A DNA stretch of 64,000 nucleotides from Pseudomonas zanjanensis (GCF_014268745.2 NZ_JABWRB020000002.1:496001-560000); one strand, 5' to 3'; positions 51,684 to 60,320 are shown, counted from the first letter of the stretch. The notes: a model not told the origin generated them from the letters alone. Numbers and translations: made by a program.

Positions 51684-52634
51684 TCAGTGGTGGTGCAACC
51701 GATACAGCGCATTCGCCAACGCAACATCCTCCAGCCCCAGGCCGATGGAGCGGAAGAATACGTGGCGGTGGTAGTCAGGACGCTCCACGTGTTCGCTGAG
51801 CAATTCAGGCAAGTCACCGATGATGCTCGACGCTTGCCAGCCGTACTGTTCGCTGGCGATCAACATTTCACCGGCCGAACCCGGAGTGGTCTGACGATAG
51901 TCGCAGAACACGTCCATGTCGCTGAGGCGCTGGGGCGGTATTTCGTGGGCGCGTGGGGCGTTGGTGCTGATGGAGGTAATCAGTGCTGGTTTGCCCAAGG
52001 TCCGTGGGTCGAACACGGCGTTGGCGGACGAGGTGCAGAGCATCACCACATCGGCATCGTGCAGCGCCGCTTCGAGGGTGTCGGCGATTTGCAGGCGCGG
52101 GTCCAGGCCGGTGAGCGAGGCAAGTTCCTGTGCCGACTTGGTTTTCAGGCCGGGCGAAAACAGGCTGATGCCTTGCCAGTCCCGCAGGTCCTTGACGTAG
52201 TGCACATGCGCCCGTGCCACTGCGCCGCTGCCAATGACCACCAAGCGCCGGGCGGTATGCGGGGCGAGGGCATCGACGGCGACGGCGGTGGTCGCGGCGG
52301 TGCGGGCGGTGGTCAGTTCGGCGGCATCGCACAGCAGCAGCGGTTGGCCGGTCTGCATCGACATCAGCAAGGTCCAGGCGGTCACCAACGGACCTTGCTC
52401 GCGCACGATGTAGGGCGAGGTCTTGATCCCGTAGACCTGTTCTTCAGCCAGCACGCCCAGGTAATTGATGAAGTCCCCGGCACTCTGGGGAAACACCACC
52501 AATTGCTGGGGTGGCTGCACCGCTTGCCCGGCCGCGAGATCACGAAACAGCTTGCGCAAGATGTGTGGCACATCGACCTGTCCGAGCAGTTCTCGGGCTG
52601 TCGCTTGGGTCATGACATAAGGCGTGCTGGACAT
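51684..52634 (-). CDS. dauB: NAD(P)H-dependent L-arginine dehydrogenase DauB (ornithine cyclodeaminase / mu-crystallin family)
   Basis: DauB reduces 2-ketoarginine with ammonia to L-arginine, so with DauA it converts D- to L-arginine. The 316-residue protein shows VYGIKTSPYIVREQGP, LLLCDAAELTTARTAATTAVAVDAL, the Rossmann motif VVIGSGAVARAHVHYV and LCTSSANAVFD, all typical of the ornithine cyclodeaminase/mu-crystallin fold. GGAG lies seven bases before ATG 52634. A palindromic operator lies 33-45 bases upstream of the start. Confidence 0.92.
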   Translation of the reverse strand: MSSTPYVMTQATARELLGQVDVPHILRKLFRDLAAGQAVQPPQQLVVFPQSAGDFINYLGVLAEEQVYGIKTSPYIVREQGPLVTAWTLLMSMQTGQPLLLCDAAELTTARTAATTAVAVDALAPHTARRLVVIGSGAVARAHVHYVKDLRDWQGISLFSPGLKTKSAQELASLTGLDPRLQIADTLEAALHDADVVMLCTSSANAVFDPRTLGKPALITSISTNAPRAHEIPPQRLSDMDVFCDYRQTTPGSAGEMLIASEQYGWQASSIIGDLPELLSEHVERPDYHRHVFFRSIGLGLEDVALANALYRLHHH

Positions 52635-52659
52635 AGGGGCTCCGGGATGGGCTTCTAAA

Positions 52660-52682
52660 CTAATTTGTCCATTATGGACTTT
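52660..52682 (-). promoter_or_regulatory. Palindromic putative DauR operator upstream of dauB
   Basis: GTCCAT-T-ATGGAC (52667-52679) is a perfect palindrome 33 bases ahead of the dauB start, in a local AT-rich patch. A close relative precedes the amino-acid binding protein gene at 48707. Its place near the start suits repression. Confidence 0.65.
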
Positions 52683-52710
52683 TAGTTTATTCGGGCAATA
52701 TCCCGGGGCA

Positions 52711-52745
52711 AAAAAAAGCGCAGCCTGTCGTGGCTGCGCTTTTTG
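52711..52745 (-). terminator. Bidirectional-looking terminator after rhlB
   Basis: A perfect 9-bp stem AGCGCAGCC (52717-52725) with GGCTGCGCT (52732-52740), loop TGTCGT. A seven-A run precedes and a T run follows, so it can work on either strand; for the minus-strand helicase gene it lies 14 bases after the stop. Confidence 0.92.
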
Positions 52746-52758
52746 TTTTGTGGGGCCG

Positions 52759-54222
52759 TTAAGGGCGCTTGCGCTCAACCGGCCGCAACAAATGCGTCGG
52801 TGGCATCTCACAACTGATCTTGCGCCCCAGCAACGCCTCGATCGACGGCAATTGGTAAGAATCATCTTCACCGGCGAAGCTGATCGAAACCCCTGCGGCC
52901 CCGGCACGACCGGTGCGGCCGATACGGTGCACGTAATCGTCCGGTACTTCCGGCAGGGTGAAATTGATCACATGACTGATACCGTCGATGTGGATACCAC
53001 GACCGGCCACGTCGGTGGCAACCAGTACGCGGATCTTGCCTTCGCGGAAGCCTTCGAGGGTCTTGATGCGCTTGTGCTGGGGCACGTCGCCGGAGAGTTG
53101 GGCGGCGTTGACGCCATCACGCACCAGGCGTTCTTCGATACGCCGCACTTCGTCCTTGCGGTTGGCGAATACCATCACCCGTTCCCAACCGTTGTCGTTG
53201 ACCAGGTTGTAGAGCAGCTTGTATTTGTCGGCACCGGCGACGGCGTAGATATGTTGCTCGACGTTTTCGCTGGCGACGTTCTCGGCTTCGATCTCGACGA
53301 TGGCCGGGTCGGTGGTCCACTGCTTGGCCAGGTTCATCACGTCTTCGGTGAAGGTGGCGGAGAACAGTAGGGTCTGGCGTTCGCTTTTCGGTGGGGTCTG
53401 GCGAATGATCTGGCGCACTTGTGGGATGAAACCCATGTCGAGCATGCGGTCGGCCTCGTCCAGCACCATCACTTCGACCATGTCCAGGTGCACGTCGCCG
53501 CGCTGGTTGAAGTCCAGCAGGCGGCCCGGGGTGGCCACCAGGATGTCGCAGTGGCGGGCTTCGAGGTGCTTGAGTTGCTTGTCGAAATCCATGCCGCCGA
53601 CGAACGTCATCACGTTCAGGCCGGTGTACTTGGTCAGGTCGGCGGCGTCCTTGGCGATCTGCACCACCAGCTCGCGGGTCGGCGCGATGATCAGTGCCCG
53701 CGGTTCGCCCATGTAGCGTTCCTTGGGCGGCGGGGTCTGGAGCAATTGGGTGATGATGGAGATCAGGAACGCGGCGGTCTTGCCGGTGCCGGTCTGGGCG
53801 CGACCGATGGCGTCTTTGCCGGCGAGGGTGTAACCGAGCACTTGCGCCTGGATCGGCGTGCAATAGGGGAAACCCAGGTCCTGGATGGCATGCATCAATT
53901 CAGGGGCGAGCTTGAAGTCGTGGAAGCGGGTCTTGCCTTCCTGGGGTTCTACGGCGAAGTCCTCGAGTTTCCAGGCGACGACCGGTGGTTTCGGTGCGCG
54001 TTCGCGGCGCGGCCTGGGGGCTTCGTTGCGAGGTTTCTCGGGCTCGGGGGCCGTGACAGGCTGGACGACGGGTTCTTTTGTTGCCTGTGCAACAGGTGCC
54101 GCCCGGCGCGGTTGTTGCGCATCGGTATGGCTCGGGCCGTGGGTCGGCGCTGTGGGGCCAGGCGCGAGTTGCTCGGCCTCGCTTTTACCGAACATCTTCT
54201 TGAGTGCTTTGAGCACGGTCAT
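52759..54222 (-). CDS. rhlB: DEAD-box ATP-dependent RNA helicase RhlB
   Basis: A 487-residue RNA helicase of the RhlB type, which in Pseudomonas works in RNA turnover. After a ~90-residue basic/proline-rich N-terminal extension come the Q-motif (GFPYCTPIQAQ), motif I AQTGTGKT, Ia PTRELVVQ, II DEAD, III SAT, V ATDVAGRGIHI and VI HRIGRTGRAG. The extension is unlike E. coli RhlB. Synteny with dauBAR, as in P. aeruginosa, supports the name. Confidence 0.92.
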   Translation of the reverse strand: MTVLKALKKMFGKSEAEQLAPGPTAPTHGPSHTDAQQPRRAAPVAQATKEPVVQPVTAPEPEKPRNEAPRPRRERAPKPPVVAWKLEDFAVEPQEGKTRFHDFKLAPELMHAIQDLGFPYCTPIQAQVLGYTLAGKDAIGRAQTGTGKTAAFLISIITQLLQTPPPKERYMGEPRALIIAPTRELVVQIAKDAADLTKYTGLNVMTFVGGMDFDKQLKHLEARHCDILVATPGRLLDFNQRGDVHLDMVEVMVLDEADRMLDMGFIPQVRQIIRQTPPKSERQTLLFSATFTEDVMNLAKQWTTDPAIVEIEAENVASENVEQHIYAVAGADKYKLLYNLVNDNGWERVMVFANRKDEVRRIEERLVRDGVNAAQLSGDVPQHKRIKTLEGFREGKIRVLVATDVAGRGIHIDGISHVINFTLPEVPDDYVHRIGRTGRAGAAGVSISFAGEDDSYQLPSIEALLGRKISCEMPPTHLLRPVERKRP

Positions 54223-54320
54223 CTCATCGATTGGTTAAGGAATGTACGCCGGCCAGTGTAATGCAAGAAACGGGCGCGGCGTAGTGGGATCGTCAAAGGA
54301 CCGGCGTGGCGATTGGCCGC

Positions 54321-54977
54321 CTAGCGCAACCGCTCGGCCAGCCAGGTGCCGATGTCGCGAATCTCCTCGGGTAACACTTCGTGGCCCATTGGGTATTCCT
54401 GCCATGTCACGGTGACACCATGCTGCTTTAAATACTCTTTAGCAGTCCGCCCCATGGGGTTGAGTACCACTTCGTCGTATTGACCATGCAGCGCCAGGAC
54501 CGGAATGCGCTGCTGGCTGGCCGATAATTGCAGTTCTTCGCTGAAGGTCGGTGCATAAGTAGACAGTGCGACCACGCCGCCCAGCGGGCCCTGCCATTTC
54601 ACGAAAGCGGTGTGATAGACCACCGCGCCACCTTGGGAAAAACCGGCGAGGAAAATCCGCGAGGCGTCTATTCCGCTGGCTCGCTGGGTTTCGATCAGGT
54701 CAATGACCCGTTGCGCCGAGGCTTCGAGTTGCTGTTCGTCGATGGCCCGGGCCGGGCTCAAGGCACGAATGTCGTACCAACTGGGCATGGCATAGCCGCC
54801 GTTGATCGTTACTGGTTGGGTCGGGGCCTGGGGTAGAACGAAACGTGTGGTGAGCAGGCTTTGCTGCAACATTTCGGCGACCGGCAGGAAATCAAAACGA
54901 TCGGCGCCCAGGCCGTGGAGCCAGATAACGCACGCGTCAACAGTGCCGCTGGGCTCGAGAATCAAGGGGTCGGTCAT
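54321..54977 (-). CDS. Carboxylesterase (P. fluorescens esterase II family, alpha/beta hydrolase)
   Basis: A 218-residue cytoplasmic serine esterase, the same length as the crystallised P. fluorescens carboxylesterase and similar throughout. The oxyanion segment is WLHGLGAD, the nucleophile elbow GFSQGG (Ser114), the acid in HGQYDEVV (Asp168) and His199 in YPMGHEV. GGAG lies eight bases before ATG 54977. Physiological substrate is unknown; the enzyme class hydrolyses short-chain esters and may act on lysophospholipids. Confidence 0.93.
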   Translation of the reverse strand: MTDPLILEPSGTVDACVIWLHGLGADRFDFLPVAEMLQQSLLTTRFVLPQAPTQPVTINGGYAMPSWYDIRALSPARAIDEQQLEASAQRVIDLIETQRASGIDASRIFLAGFSQGGAVVYHTAFVKWQGPLGGVVALSTYAPTFSEELQLSASQQRIPVLALHGQYDEVVLNPMGRTAKEYLKQHGVTVTWQEYPMGHEVLPEEIRDIGTWLAERLR

Positions 54978-55449
54978 GGTTGTGCTCCAAATCTGTGCGG
55001 GTGCGCTCAATCAGTGCGTGATTACAGTGCGCTTCCGGCGTCTCAGTTAATTAGATGTCGCAAAGTTGAAAGTTTTTGTCTTGACGTGTTTTACATGGCC
55101 TAAGCGCAGCGGTCTGGTACGGGCTTTGCTATGGGGTAGCTGAGTGATGATTCTTACGCTGCGCGGTAACACTATCAGTTAGACGCGCCGCATGGGATAT
55201 CAGAAATCCGGTGATGAATGTTCGCCAATAGCCGCTACGGGCTTCGCGAACGTGAAGGGCTACAGCCCGTTCGGCCGATTGGTGAGAGATGGGCATGACC
55301 ACTGTTTACGGACATCCTCATTAGTAGACCCATAGCGAAAGTCCAGACGTCGGTTGACCCTAAAAAAAGCCAACAAGGGTCGGCAATGCCTCAAAAGGGT
55401 GCGACAGGGCTCGAGCTCCGACACAACAAGAGCAAAACTGGAGGTTTGA
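54978..55449. other. 472-bp gap upstream of aapJ
   Basis: No gene is supported here. It holds a sigma-54-like promoter at 55115-55130 and, if that is used, a ~300-base leader. A loose inverted repeat ACGGGCT/AGCCCGT (7-bp arms, 20-bp loop) lies at 55237-55270. Confidence 0.5.
55115..55130 (+). promoter_or_regulatory. Sigma-54-type promoter candidate for aapJQMP
   Basis: TGGTACG-N4-TTGCT fits the -24/-12 consensus (TGGYACR-N4-TTGCW), with exactly ten bases between the GG (55116-55117) and GC (55128-55129). It points to aapJ, 320 bases downstream. Nitrogen control of this transporter through NtrC would be sensible but no NtrC site was recognised. Confidence 0.55.
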
Positions 55450-56481
55450 ATGAAGTTACTGAAATCCACCCTGGCAGTCGTGACTGCAGCAGCAGTCCTC
55501 GGCGTCAGCGGGTTCGCTCAGGCGGGTGCAACCCTGGATGCCGTGCAGAAGAAAGGTTTTGTGCAATGTGGTGTAAGTGACGGCTTGCCGGGTTTCTCGG
55601 TACCTGATTCCACCGGCAAGATCGTTGGTATCGACGCTGACTTCTGCCGTGCCGTGGCCGCTGCGGTGTTTGGCGACGCGACCAAGGTCAAGTTCAGCCA
55701 GTTGAACGCCAAGGAGCGCTTCACCGCGCTGCAATCCGGCGAAATCGACATGCTGTCGCGCAACTCCACCATGACCAGCTCCCGTGATGCGGGCATGGGC
55801 CTGAAGTTTCCTGGCTTCATTACCTACTATGACGGCATCGGTTTCCTGGCCAACAGCAAACTGGGCGTCAAGAGCGCCAAGGAACTGGACGGTGCGACCA
55901 TCTGCATCCAGGCCGGGACCACCACCGAGCTGAACGTGTCCGACTACTTCCGCGCCAACGGCCTGAAGTACACCCCGATCACTTTCGACACCTCCGATGA
56001 AAGCGCCAAGTCGCTGGAATCCGGCCGTTGCGACGTGCTGACCTCGGACAAGTCCCAACTGTTCGCCCAGCGCAGCAAGCTGGCGTCGCCGAAGGACTAC
56101 GTGGTCCTGCCGGAAACCATCTCCAAGGAGCCACTGGGCCCGGTCGTGCGTAATGGCGACGACGAGTGGCTGGCCGTTGTGCGTTGGACTGGCTACGCCA
56201 TGCTCAATGCTGAAGAAGCCGGCATCACTTCGAAAAACGTCGAAGCTGAAGCCAAGTCCACCAAGAACCCGGACGTCGCTCGTATGCTGGGCGCTGACGG
56301 TGAATACGGCAAAGACCTGAAGCTGCCGAAGGACTGGGTCGTGCAGATCGTCAAGCAAGTCGGCAACTACGGTGAAATGTTCGAGCGCAACCTCGGCAAG
56401 GACACCCCGCTGCAGATCGATCGCGGTCTGAACGCTCTGTGGAACGCAGGCGGCATCCAATACGCACCACCAGTGCGCTGA
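55450..56481 (+). CDS. aapJ: General L-amino-acid ABC transporter, periplasmic binding protein AapJ
   Basis: AapJ captures a wide range of L-amino acids. The 343-residue precursor has a signal peptide (to about FAQA-GAT), LDAVQKKGFVQCGVSDGLPGFS, FTALQSGEIDMLSRNSTMTSSRD, and a C-terminal TPLQIDRGLNALWNAGGIQYAPPVR characteristic of AapJ rather than the shorter HisJ class. GGAGG lies before the ATG. It heads a four-gene operon. Confidence 0.95.
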   Translation: MKLLKSTLAVVTAAAVLGVSGFAQAGATLDAVQKKGFVQCGVSDGLPGFSVPDSTGKIVGIDADFCRAVAAAVFGDATKVKFSQLNAKERFTALQSGEIDMLSRNSTMTSSRDAGMGLKFPGFITYYDGIGFLANSKLGVKSAKELDGATICIQAGTTTELNVSDYFRANGLKYTPITFDTSDESAKSLESGRCDVLTSDKSQLFAQRSKLASPKDYVVLPETISKEPLGPVVRNGDDEWLAVVRWTGYAMLNAEEAGITSKNVEAEAKSTKNPDVARMLGADGEYGKDLKLPKDWVVQIVKQVGNYGEMFERNLGKDTPLQIDRGLNALWNAGGIQYAPPVR

Positions 56482-56488
56482 TGGTTCT

Positions 56489-56517
56489 ATCACCCGGTGG
56501 GCCAACCACCGGGTGAT
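56489..56517 (+). promoter_or_regulatory. Intercistronic hairpin between aapJ and aapQ
   Basis: ATCACCCGGTGG (56489-56500) and CCACCGGGTGAT (56506-56517) form a perfect 12-bp stem with a 5-base loop, 8 bases after the aapJ stop. No T tract follows. Such hairpins commonly protect the binding-protein mRNA or reduce read-through. Confidence 0.75.
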
Positions 56518-56546
56518 GTTCTGTTCCATTCTTTGCGGGGCACTTC

Positions 56547-57728
56547 ATGCAAAATTCAATCGGCGCACCTAAGCAGAGGCTCAGCCTCAGCGATCCACGA
56601 GTGCGTGCGTGGGTATTTCAGATCGTCACCATCGTGGCGGTTATTTCGCTGGGCTGGTTTCTGTTCGATAACACGCAGACCAACCTGGAGCACCGGGGCA
56701 TCACGTCCGGTTTCGGCTTTCTGGAGCGCAGTGCCGGGTTCGGCATCGCCCAACACCTGATCGACTACACCGAAGCGGACAGCTATGCCCGCGTCTTTGT
56801 CATCGGTTTGCTCAACACCCTCCTGGTGACCTTCATTGGCGTGATTCTGGCGACCATCCTGGGGTTCATCATCGGCGTCGCACGCTTGTCGAAGAACTGG
56901 ATCATCTCCAAGCTGGCGACCGTCTATGTGGAGGTTTTCCGTAACATTCCACCGCTGTTGCAAATCCTGTTCTGGTACTTCGCCGTATTCCTGACGATGC
57001 CGGGACCACGGGCTGCCCACAATTTCGGTGACACCTTCTTCGTCAGCAGCCGCGGCCTCAACATGCCAGCGGCGCTGATGGCGGATGGGTTCTGGCCGTT
57101 CGTGGCCAGTGTCGTGCTGGCGATCGTCGCCATCGTGCTGATGACCCGCTGGGCCAACAAGCGTTTCGAAGCGACCGGCGAGCCGTTCCATAAATTCTGG
57201 GTGGGCCTGGCGCTGTTCCTGGTGATCCCGGCACTGTGCGCCGTGATCTTCGGTGCGCCCGTGCATTGGGAAATGCCGCAGCTCAAGGGCTTCAACTTCG
57301 TCGGTGGCTGGGTATTGATCCCTGAGCTGCTGGCCTTGACCCTGGCCTTGACCGTGTACACCGCGGCGTTCATCGCCGAGATCGTGCGCTCGGGCATCAA
57401 GTCCGTGAGCCATGGCCAGACCGAGGCGGCCCACTCGCTGGGCCTGCGCAACGGTCCGACCCTGCGCAAGGTGATCATCCCGCAAGCCTTGCGCGTGATC
57501 ATCCCGCCGCTGACCAGCCAATACCTGAACCTGGCGAAAAACTCTTCCCTGGCTGCCGGTATCGGTTACCCGGAAATGGTTTCGCTGTTTGCTGGCACGG
57601 TGTTGAACCAGACCGGTCAGGCCATCGAGGTGATCGCGATCACCATGAGTGTGTACCTGGCGATCAGTATCAGCATTTCCTTGCTGATGAACTGGTACAA
57701 CAAGCGCATTGCGCTGATCGAGCGGTGA
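56547..57728 (+). CDS. aapQ: General L-amino-acid ABC transporter permease AapQ
   Basis: A 393-residue inner-membrane permease of the His/Glu/Gln type. Around eight hydrophobic segments are visible; the binding-protein-dependent transport signature EAAHSLGLRNGPTLRKVIIPQALRVIIPP contains the EAA loop that contacts AapP. The large insertion between the first helices is typical of AapQ. It follows aapJ after the hairpin and is 10 bases before aapM. Confidence 0.95.
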   Translation: MQNSIGAPKQRLSLSDPRVRAWVFQIVTIVAVISLGWFLFDNTQTNLEHRGITSGFGFLERSAGFGIAQHLIDYTEADSYARVFVIGLLNTLLVTFIGVILATILGFIIGVARLSKNWIISKLATVYVEVFRNIPPLLQILFWYFAVFLTMPGPRAAHNFGDTFFVSSRGLNMPAALMADGFWPFVASVVLAIVAIVLMTRWANKRFEATGEPFHKFWVGLALFLVIPALCAVIFGAPVHWEMPQLKGFNFVGGWVLIPELLALTLALTVYTAAFIAEIVRSGIKSVSHGQTEAAHSLGLRNGPTLRKVIIPQALRVIIPPLTSQYLNLAKNSSLAAGIGYPEMVSLFAGTVLNQTGQAIEVIAITMSVYLAISISISLLMNWYNKRIALIER

Positions 57729-57738
57729 GGAAAAGCGC

Positions 57739-58836
57739 ATGACATCCCATACTTTCAAACCTGATATGCCGCCACCGAGCAAAGTGTTCGGGCCAGTGGC
57801 ATGGATGCGCGCGAACATGTTCTCCAGCTGGCTCAACACGCTGCTGACATTGTTCGCGTTCTACCTGATCTACCTGATAGTTCCACCGATCCTCGGTTGG
57901 GCTATCCTCGATGCCAACTGGGTGGGCACCACCCAGGCCGACTGCACCAAGGAGGGCGCCTGCTGGGTGTTCATCCAACAGCGTTTCGGCCAGTTCATGT
58001 ACGGCTATTACCCGACGGGCCTGCGCTGGCGCGTAGACCTGACCGTGTGGGCGGCAGTGCTGGGTGTGGCGCCGCTGTTCATCTCGCGCTTCCCGCGCAA
58101 GGCGATCTACGGCCTCAGCTTCCTGGTGCTGTACCCGATCATTGCCTGGTGCCTGCTGCACGGTGGCGTTTTCGGTCTGGATACCGTGGCGACCAGCCAG
58201 TGGGGCGGCCTGATGCTGACGTTGGTGATCGCCACCGTCGGTATCGTCGGTGCTCTGCCGCTGGGCATCGTCCTGGCCCTGGGCCGTCGCTCGAACATGC
58301 CGGCGATCCGCGTGGTCTGCGTGACCTTCATCGAGTTCTGGCGCGGTGTGCCGTTGATCACGGTGCTGTTCATGTCGTCGGTGATGCTGCCGCTGTTCCT
58401 GCCCGAAGGCATGAACTTCGACAAGCTGCTGCGGGCATTGATCGGGGTGATCCTGTTCCAGTCGGCCTATGTGGCCGAAGTGGTGCGCGGCGGCCTGCAA
58501 GCCATTCCGAAGGGGCAGTACGAAGCGGCCGCGGCGATGGGCCTGGGTTACTGGCGCAGCATGGGCCTGGTGATCCTTCCACAGGCACTGAAGATGGTGA
58601 TCCCGGGGATCGTCAACACCTTCATTGCGCTGTTCAAGGACACGAGCCTGGTGATCATCATCGGCCTGTTCGACCTGCTCAACAGCGTGAAACAAGCTGC
58701 CGCCGACCCGAAATGGCTGGGCATGGCCACTGAAGGCTATGTGTTTGCCGCCCTGGTGTTCTGGATTTTCTGTTTTGGTATGTCCCGCTATTCCATGCAT
58801 TTGGAACGCAAGCTGGACACTGGCCACAAGCGTTAG
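57739..58836 (+). CDS. aapM: General L-amino-acid ABC transporter permease AapM
   Basis: A 365-residue permease that pairs with AapQ. It has an N-terminal helix (~35-55), the long segment GWAILDANWVGTTQADCTKEGACWVFI (periplasmic, with two Cys), multiple helices and the EAA loop YEAAAAMGLGYWRSMGLVILPQALKMVIPG. It is 10 bases from aapP. Confidence 0.95.
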   Translation: MTSHTFKPDMPPPSKVFGPVAWMRANMFSSWLNTLLTLFAFYLIYLIVPPILGWAILDANWVGTTQADCTKEGACWVFIQQRFGQFMYGYYPTGLRWRVDLTVWAAVLGVAPLFISRFPRKAIYGLSFLVLYPIIAWCLLHGGVFGLDTVATSQWGGLMLTLVIATVGIVGALPLGIVLALGRRSNMPAIRVVCVTFIEFWRGVPLITVLFMSSVMLPLFLPEGMNFDKLLRALIGVILFQSAYVAEVVRGGLQAIPKGQYEAAAAMGLGYWRSMGLVILPQALKMVIPGIVNTFIALFKDTSLVIIIGLFDLLNSVKQAAADPKWLGMATEGYVFAALVFWIFCFGMSRYSMHLERKLDTGHKR

Positions 58837-58846
58837 GAGTTGACTC

Positions 58847-59611
58847 ATGAGTGAAGCGATCAAACAGCCTGTGAGCCCTGAAGGCATTATTCAGATGCAG
58901 GGCGTGAACAAGTGGTACGGCCAGTTCCACGTGTTGAAAGACATCAACCTGAACGTCAAGCAGGGCGAGCGTATCGTGCTGTGCGGCCCGTCGGGTTCCG
59001 GCAAGTCCACGACTATCCGCTGCCTCAACCGCCTGGAAGAACACCAGCAGGGTCGCATCGTGGTCGATGGCGTGGAACTGACCAACGACCTCAAGCAGAT
59101 CGAAGCGATCCGCCGTGAAGTCGGCATGGTGTTCCAGCATTTCAACCTGTTCCCGCACCTGACCATCCTGCAGAACTGCACCCTGGCGCCGATGTGGGTG
59201 CGCAAGATGCCCAAGCGCAAGGCCGAAGAAATCGCCATGCATTACCTGGAGCGCGTACGCATTCCAGAGCAGGCGCACAAGTATCCGGGCCAGCTCTCGG
59301 GCGGTCAGCAACAGCGTGTGGCCATTGCCCGTGCCCTGTGCATGAAGCCGAAAATCATGCTGTTCGACGAACCGACCTCGGCACTCGACCCAGAGATGGT
59401 GAAAGAGGTGCTGGACACCATGATCGGCCTGGCCGAAGACGGCATGACCATGCTCTGCGTGACCCACGAGATGGGCTTCGCCCGCACCGTGGCCAACCGC
59501 GTGATCTTCATGGACAAGGGTGAAATCGTCGAACAGGCCGCGCCGAACGACTTCTTCGACAACCCGCAGAACGACCGCACCAAGCTGTTCCTGAGCCAGA
59601 TCCTGCATTGA
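58847..59611 (+). CDS. aapP: General L-amino-acid ABC transporter ATPase AapP
   Basis: A 254-residue polar amino-acid ABC ATPase: Walker A GPSGSGKST, Q-loop in VFQHFNLFPHLTI, signature LSGGQQQRVAIARAL, Walker B IMLFDEPTSALDPE, and the H-loop VTHEMGFA. It completes aapJQMP. No terminator is evident; a REPIN begins 71 bases downstream. Confidence 0.96.
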   Translation: MSEAIKQPVSPEGIIQMQGVNKWYGQFHVLKDINLNVKQGERIVLCGPSGSGKSTTIRCLNRLEEHQQGRIVVDGVELTNDLKQIEAIRREVGMVFQHFNLFPHLTILQNCTLAPMWVRKMPKRKAEEIAMHYLERVRIPEQAHKYPGQLSGGQQQRVAIARALCMKPKIMLFDEPTSALDPEMVKEVLDTMIGLAEDGMTMLCVTHEMGFARTVANRVIFMDKGEIVEQAAPNDFFDNPQNDRTKLFLSQILH

Positions 59612-59681
59612 TCGGCGTTAGGCAGTGAAATAAACCCGGACTTGTCCGCAATGCTGTTCACGTAAGAAAAACGGTGAACCC

Positions 59682-59771
59682 GTGGCGAGGGAGCTTGCTC
59701 CCGCTTGAGTGCGAAACGCTCACAAAGAGGGGGCCGCTACGCAGCCCAGCGGGAGCAAGCTCCCTCGCCAC
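59682..59771. repeat. REPIN, family B
   Basis: GTGGCGAGGGAGCTTGCTCC and CTCCCTCGCCAC-ending inverse around a ~45-bp spacer. It is flanked on both sides by copies of the palindrome-like GGACTTGTCCG (59638-59648 and 59804-59814). Confidence 0.88.
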
Positions 59772-59837
59772 GGATTTTTCTACCGCCCGATGTGAATAGC
59801 GTTGGACTTGTCCGTTTTTTTTTGCTGTTTTGGCTGC

Positions 59838-60320
59838 TCAGTGAGTCGTGAGGGTTTCGTGCTCTTTGTGCGCTGTAGTCTTGAATCCTCTCAAGTCCGC
59901 ACCTTCAGCCAGGGTTCGTGCATCTACGAGCAAATGCGGGTAACGATCAAGCAGGCGCATCAGCAGCATCAACGCTTTTGGTGGCAGTACCTCACCGCGC
60001 TCATAGCGGGAAAACGCGTTGTGCCCACCGCCCGATAGCAGCGCTACCGCTTCTTTTTGAGAGAGATTCAGTTTGCGCCGGACACGTTTGATCTCTTCGC
60101 CAATCATTCGCCTGGCCGCATTGACCAGCTCATCACCGGCGTGGTCATAGCGATCCGAGCAGCTTGAGTCGAGCTCGACTTCGCCGCACATCTGACATTC
60201 CCAGCCAGACAAGTCATCGACCCGGCGTTCCAGTCCCTTGACGCTGATGGTTTCGCCGCGACCTTCGAAATGCAACATGCCCTCCGGGGCACCACAGCTG
60301 AAGCATTGCTGGTGTTTCAT
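59838..60320 (-). CDS. mqsA: Type II antitoxin MqsA
   Basis: MqsA neutralises MqsR and represses the operon. The 160-residue protein has an N-terminal zinc domain with two CxxC motifs (CFSCG, residues 6-9; CQMCG, residues 42-45), and a C-terminal HTH_XRE domain (IKRVRRKLNLSQKEAVALLSGGGHNAFSRYERGEVLPP). It is longer than the 131-residue E. coli MqsA at the C terminus. Its start overlaps the toxin gene by 4 bp. Confidence 0.92.
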   Translation of the reverse strand: MKHQQCFSCGAPEGMLHFEGRGETISVKGLERRVDDLSGWECQMCGEVELDSSCSDRYDHAGDELVNAARRMIGEEIKRVRRKLNLSQKEAVALLSGGGHNAFSRYERGEVLPPKALMLLMRLLDRYPHLLVDARTLAEGADLRGFKTTAHKEHETLTTH

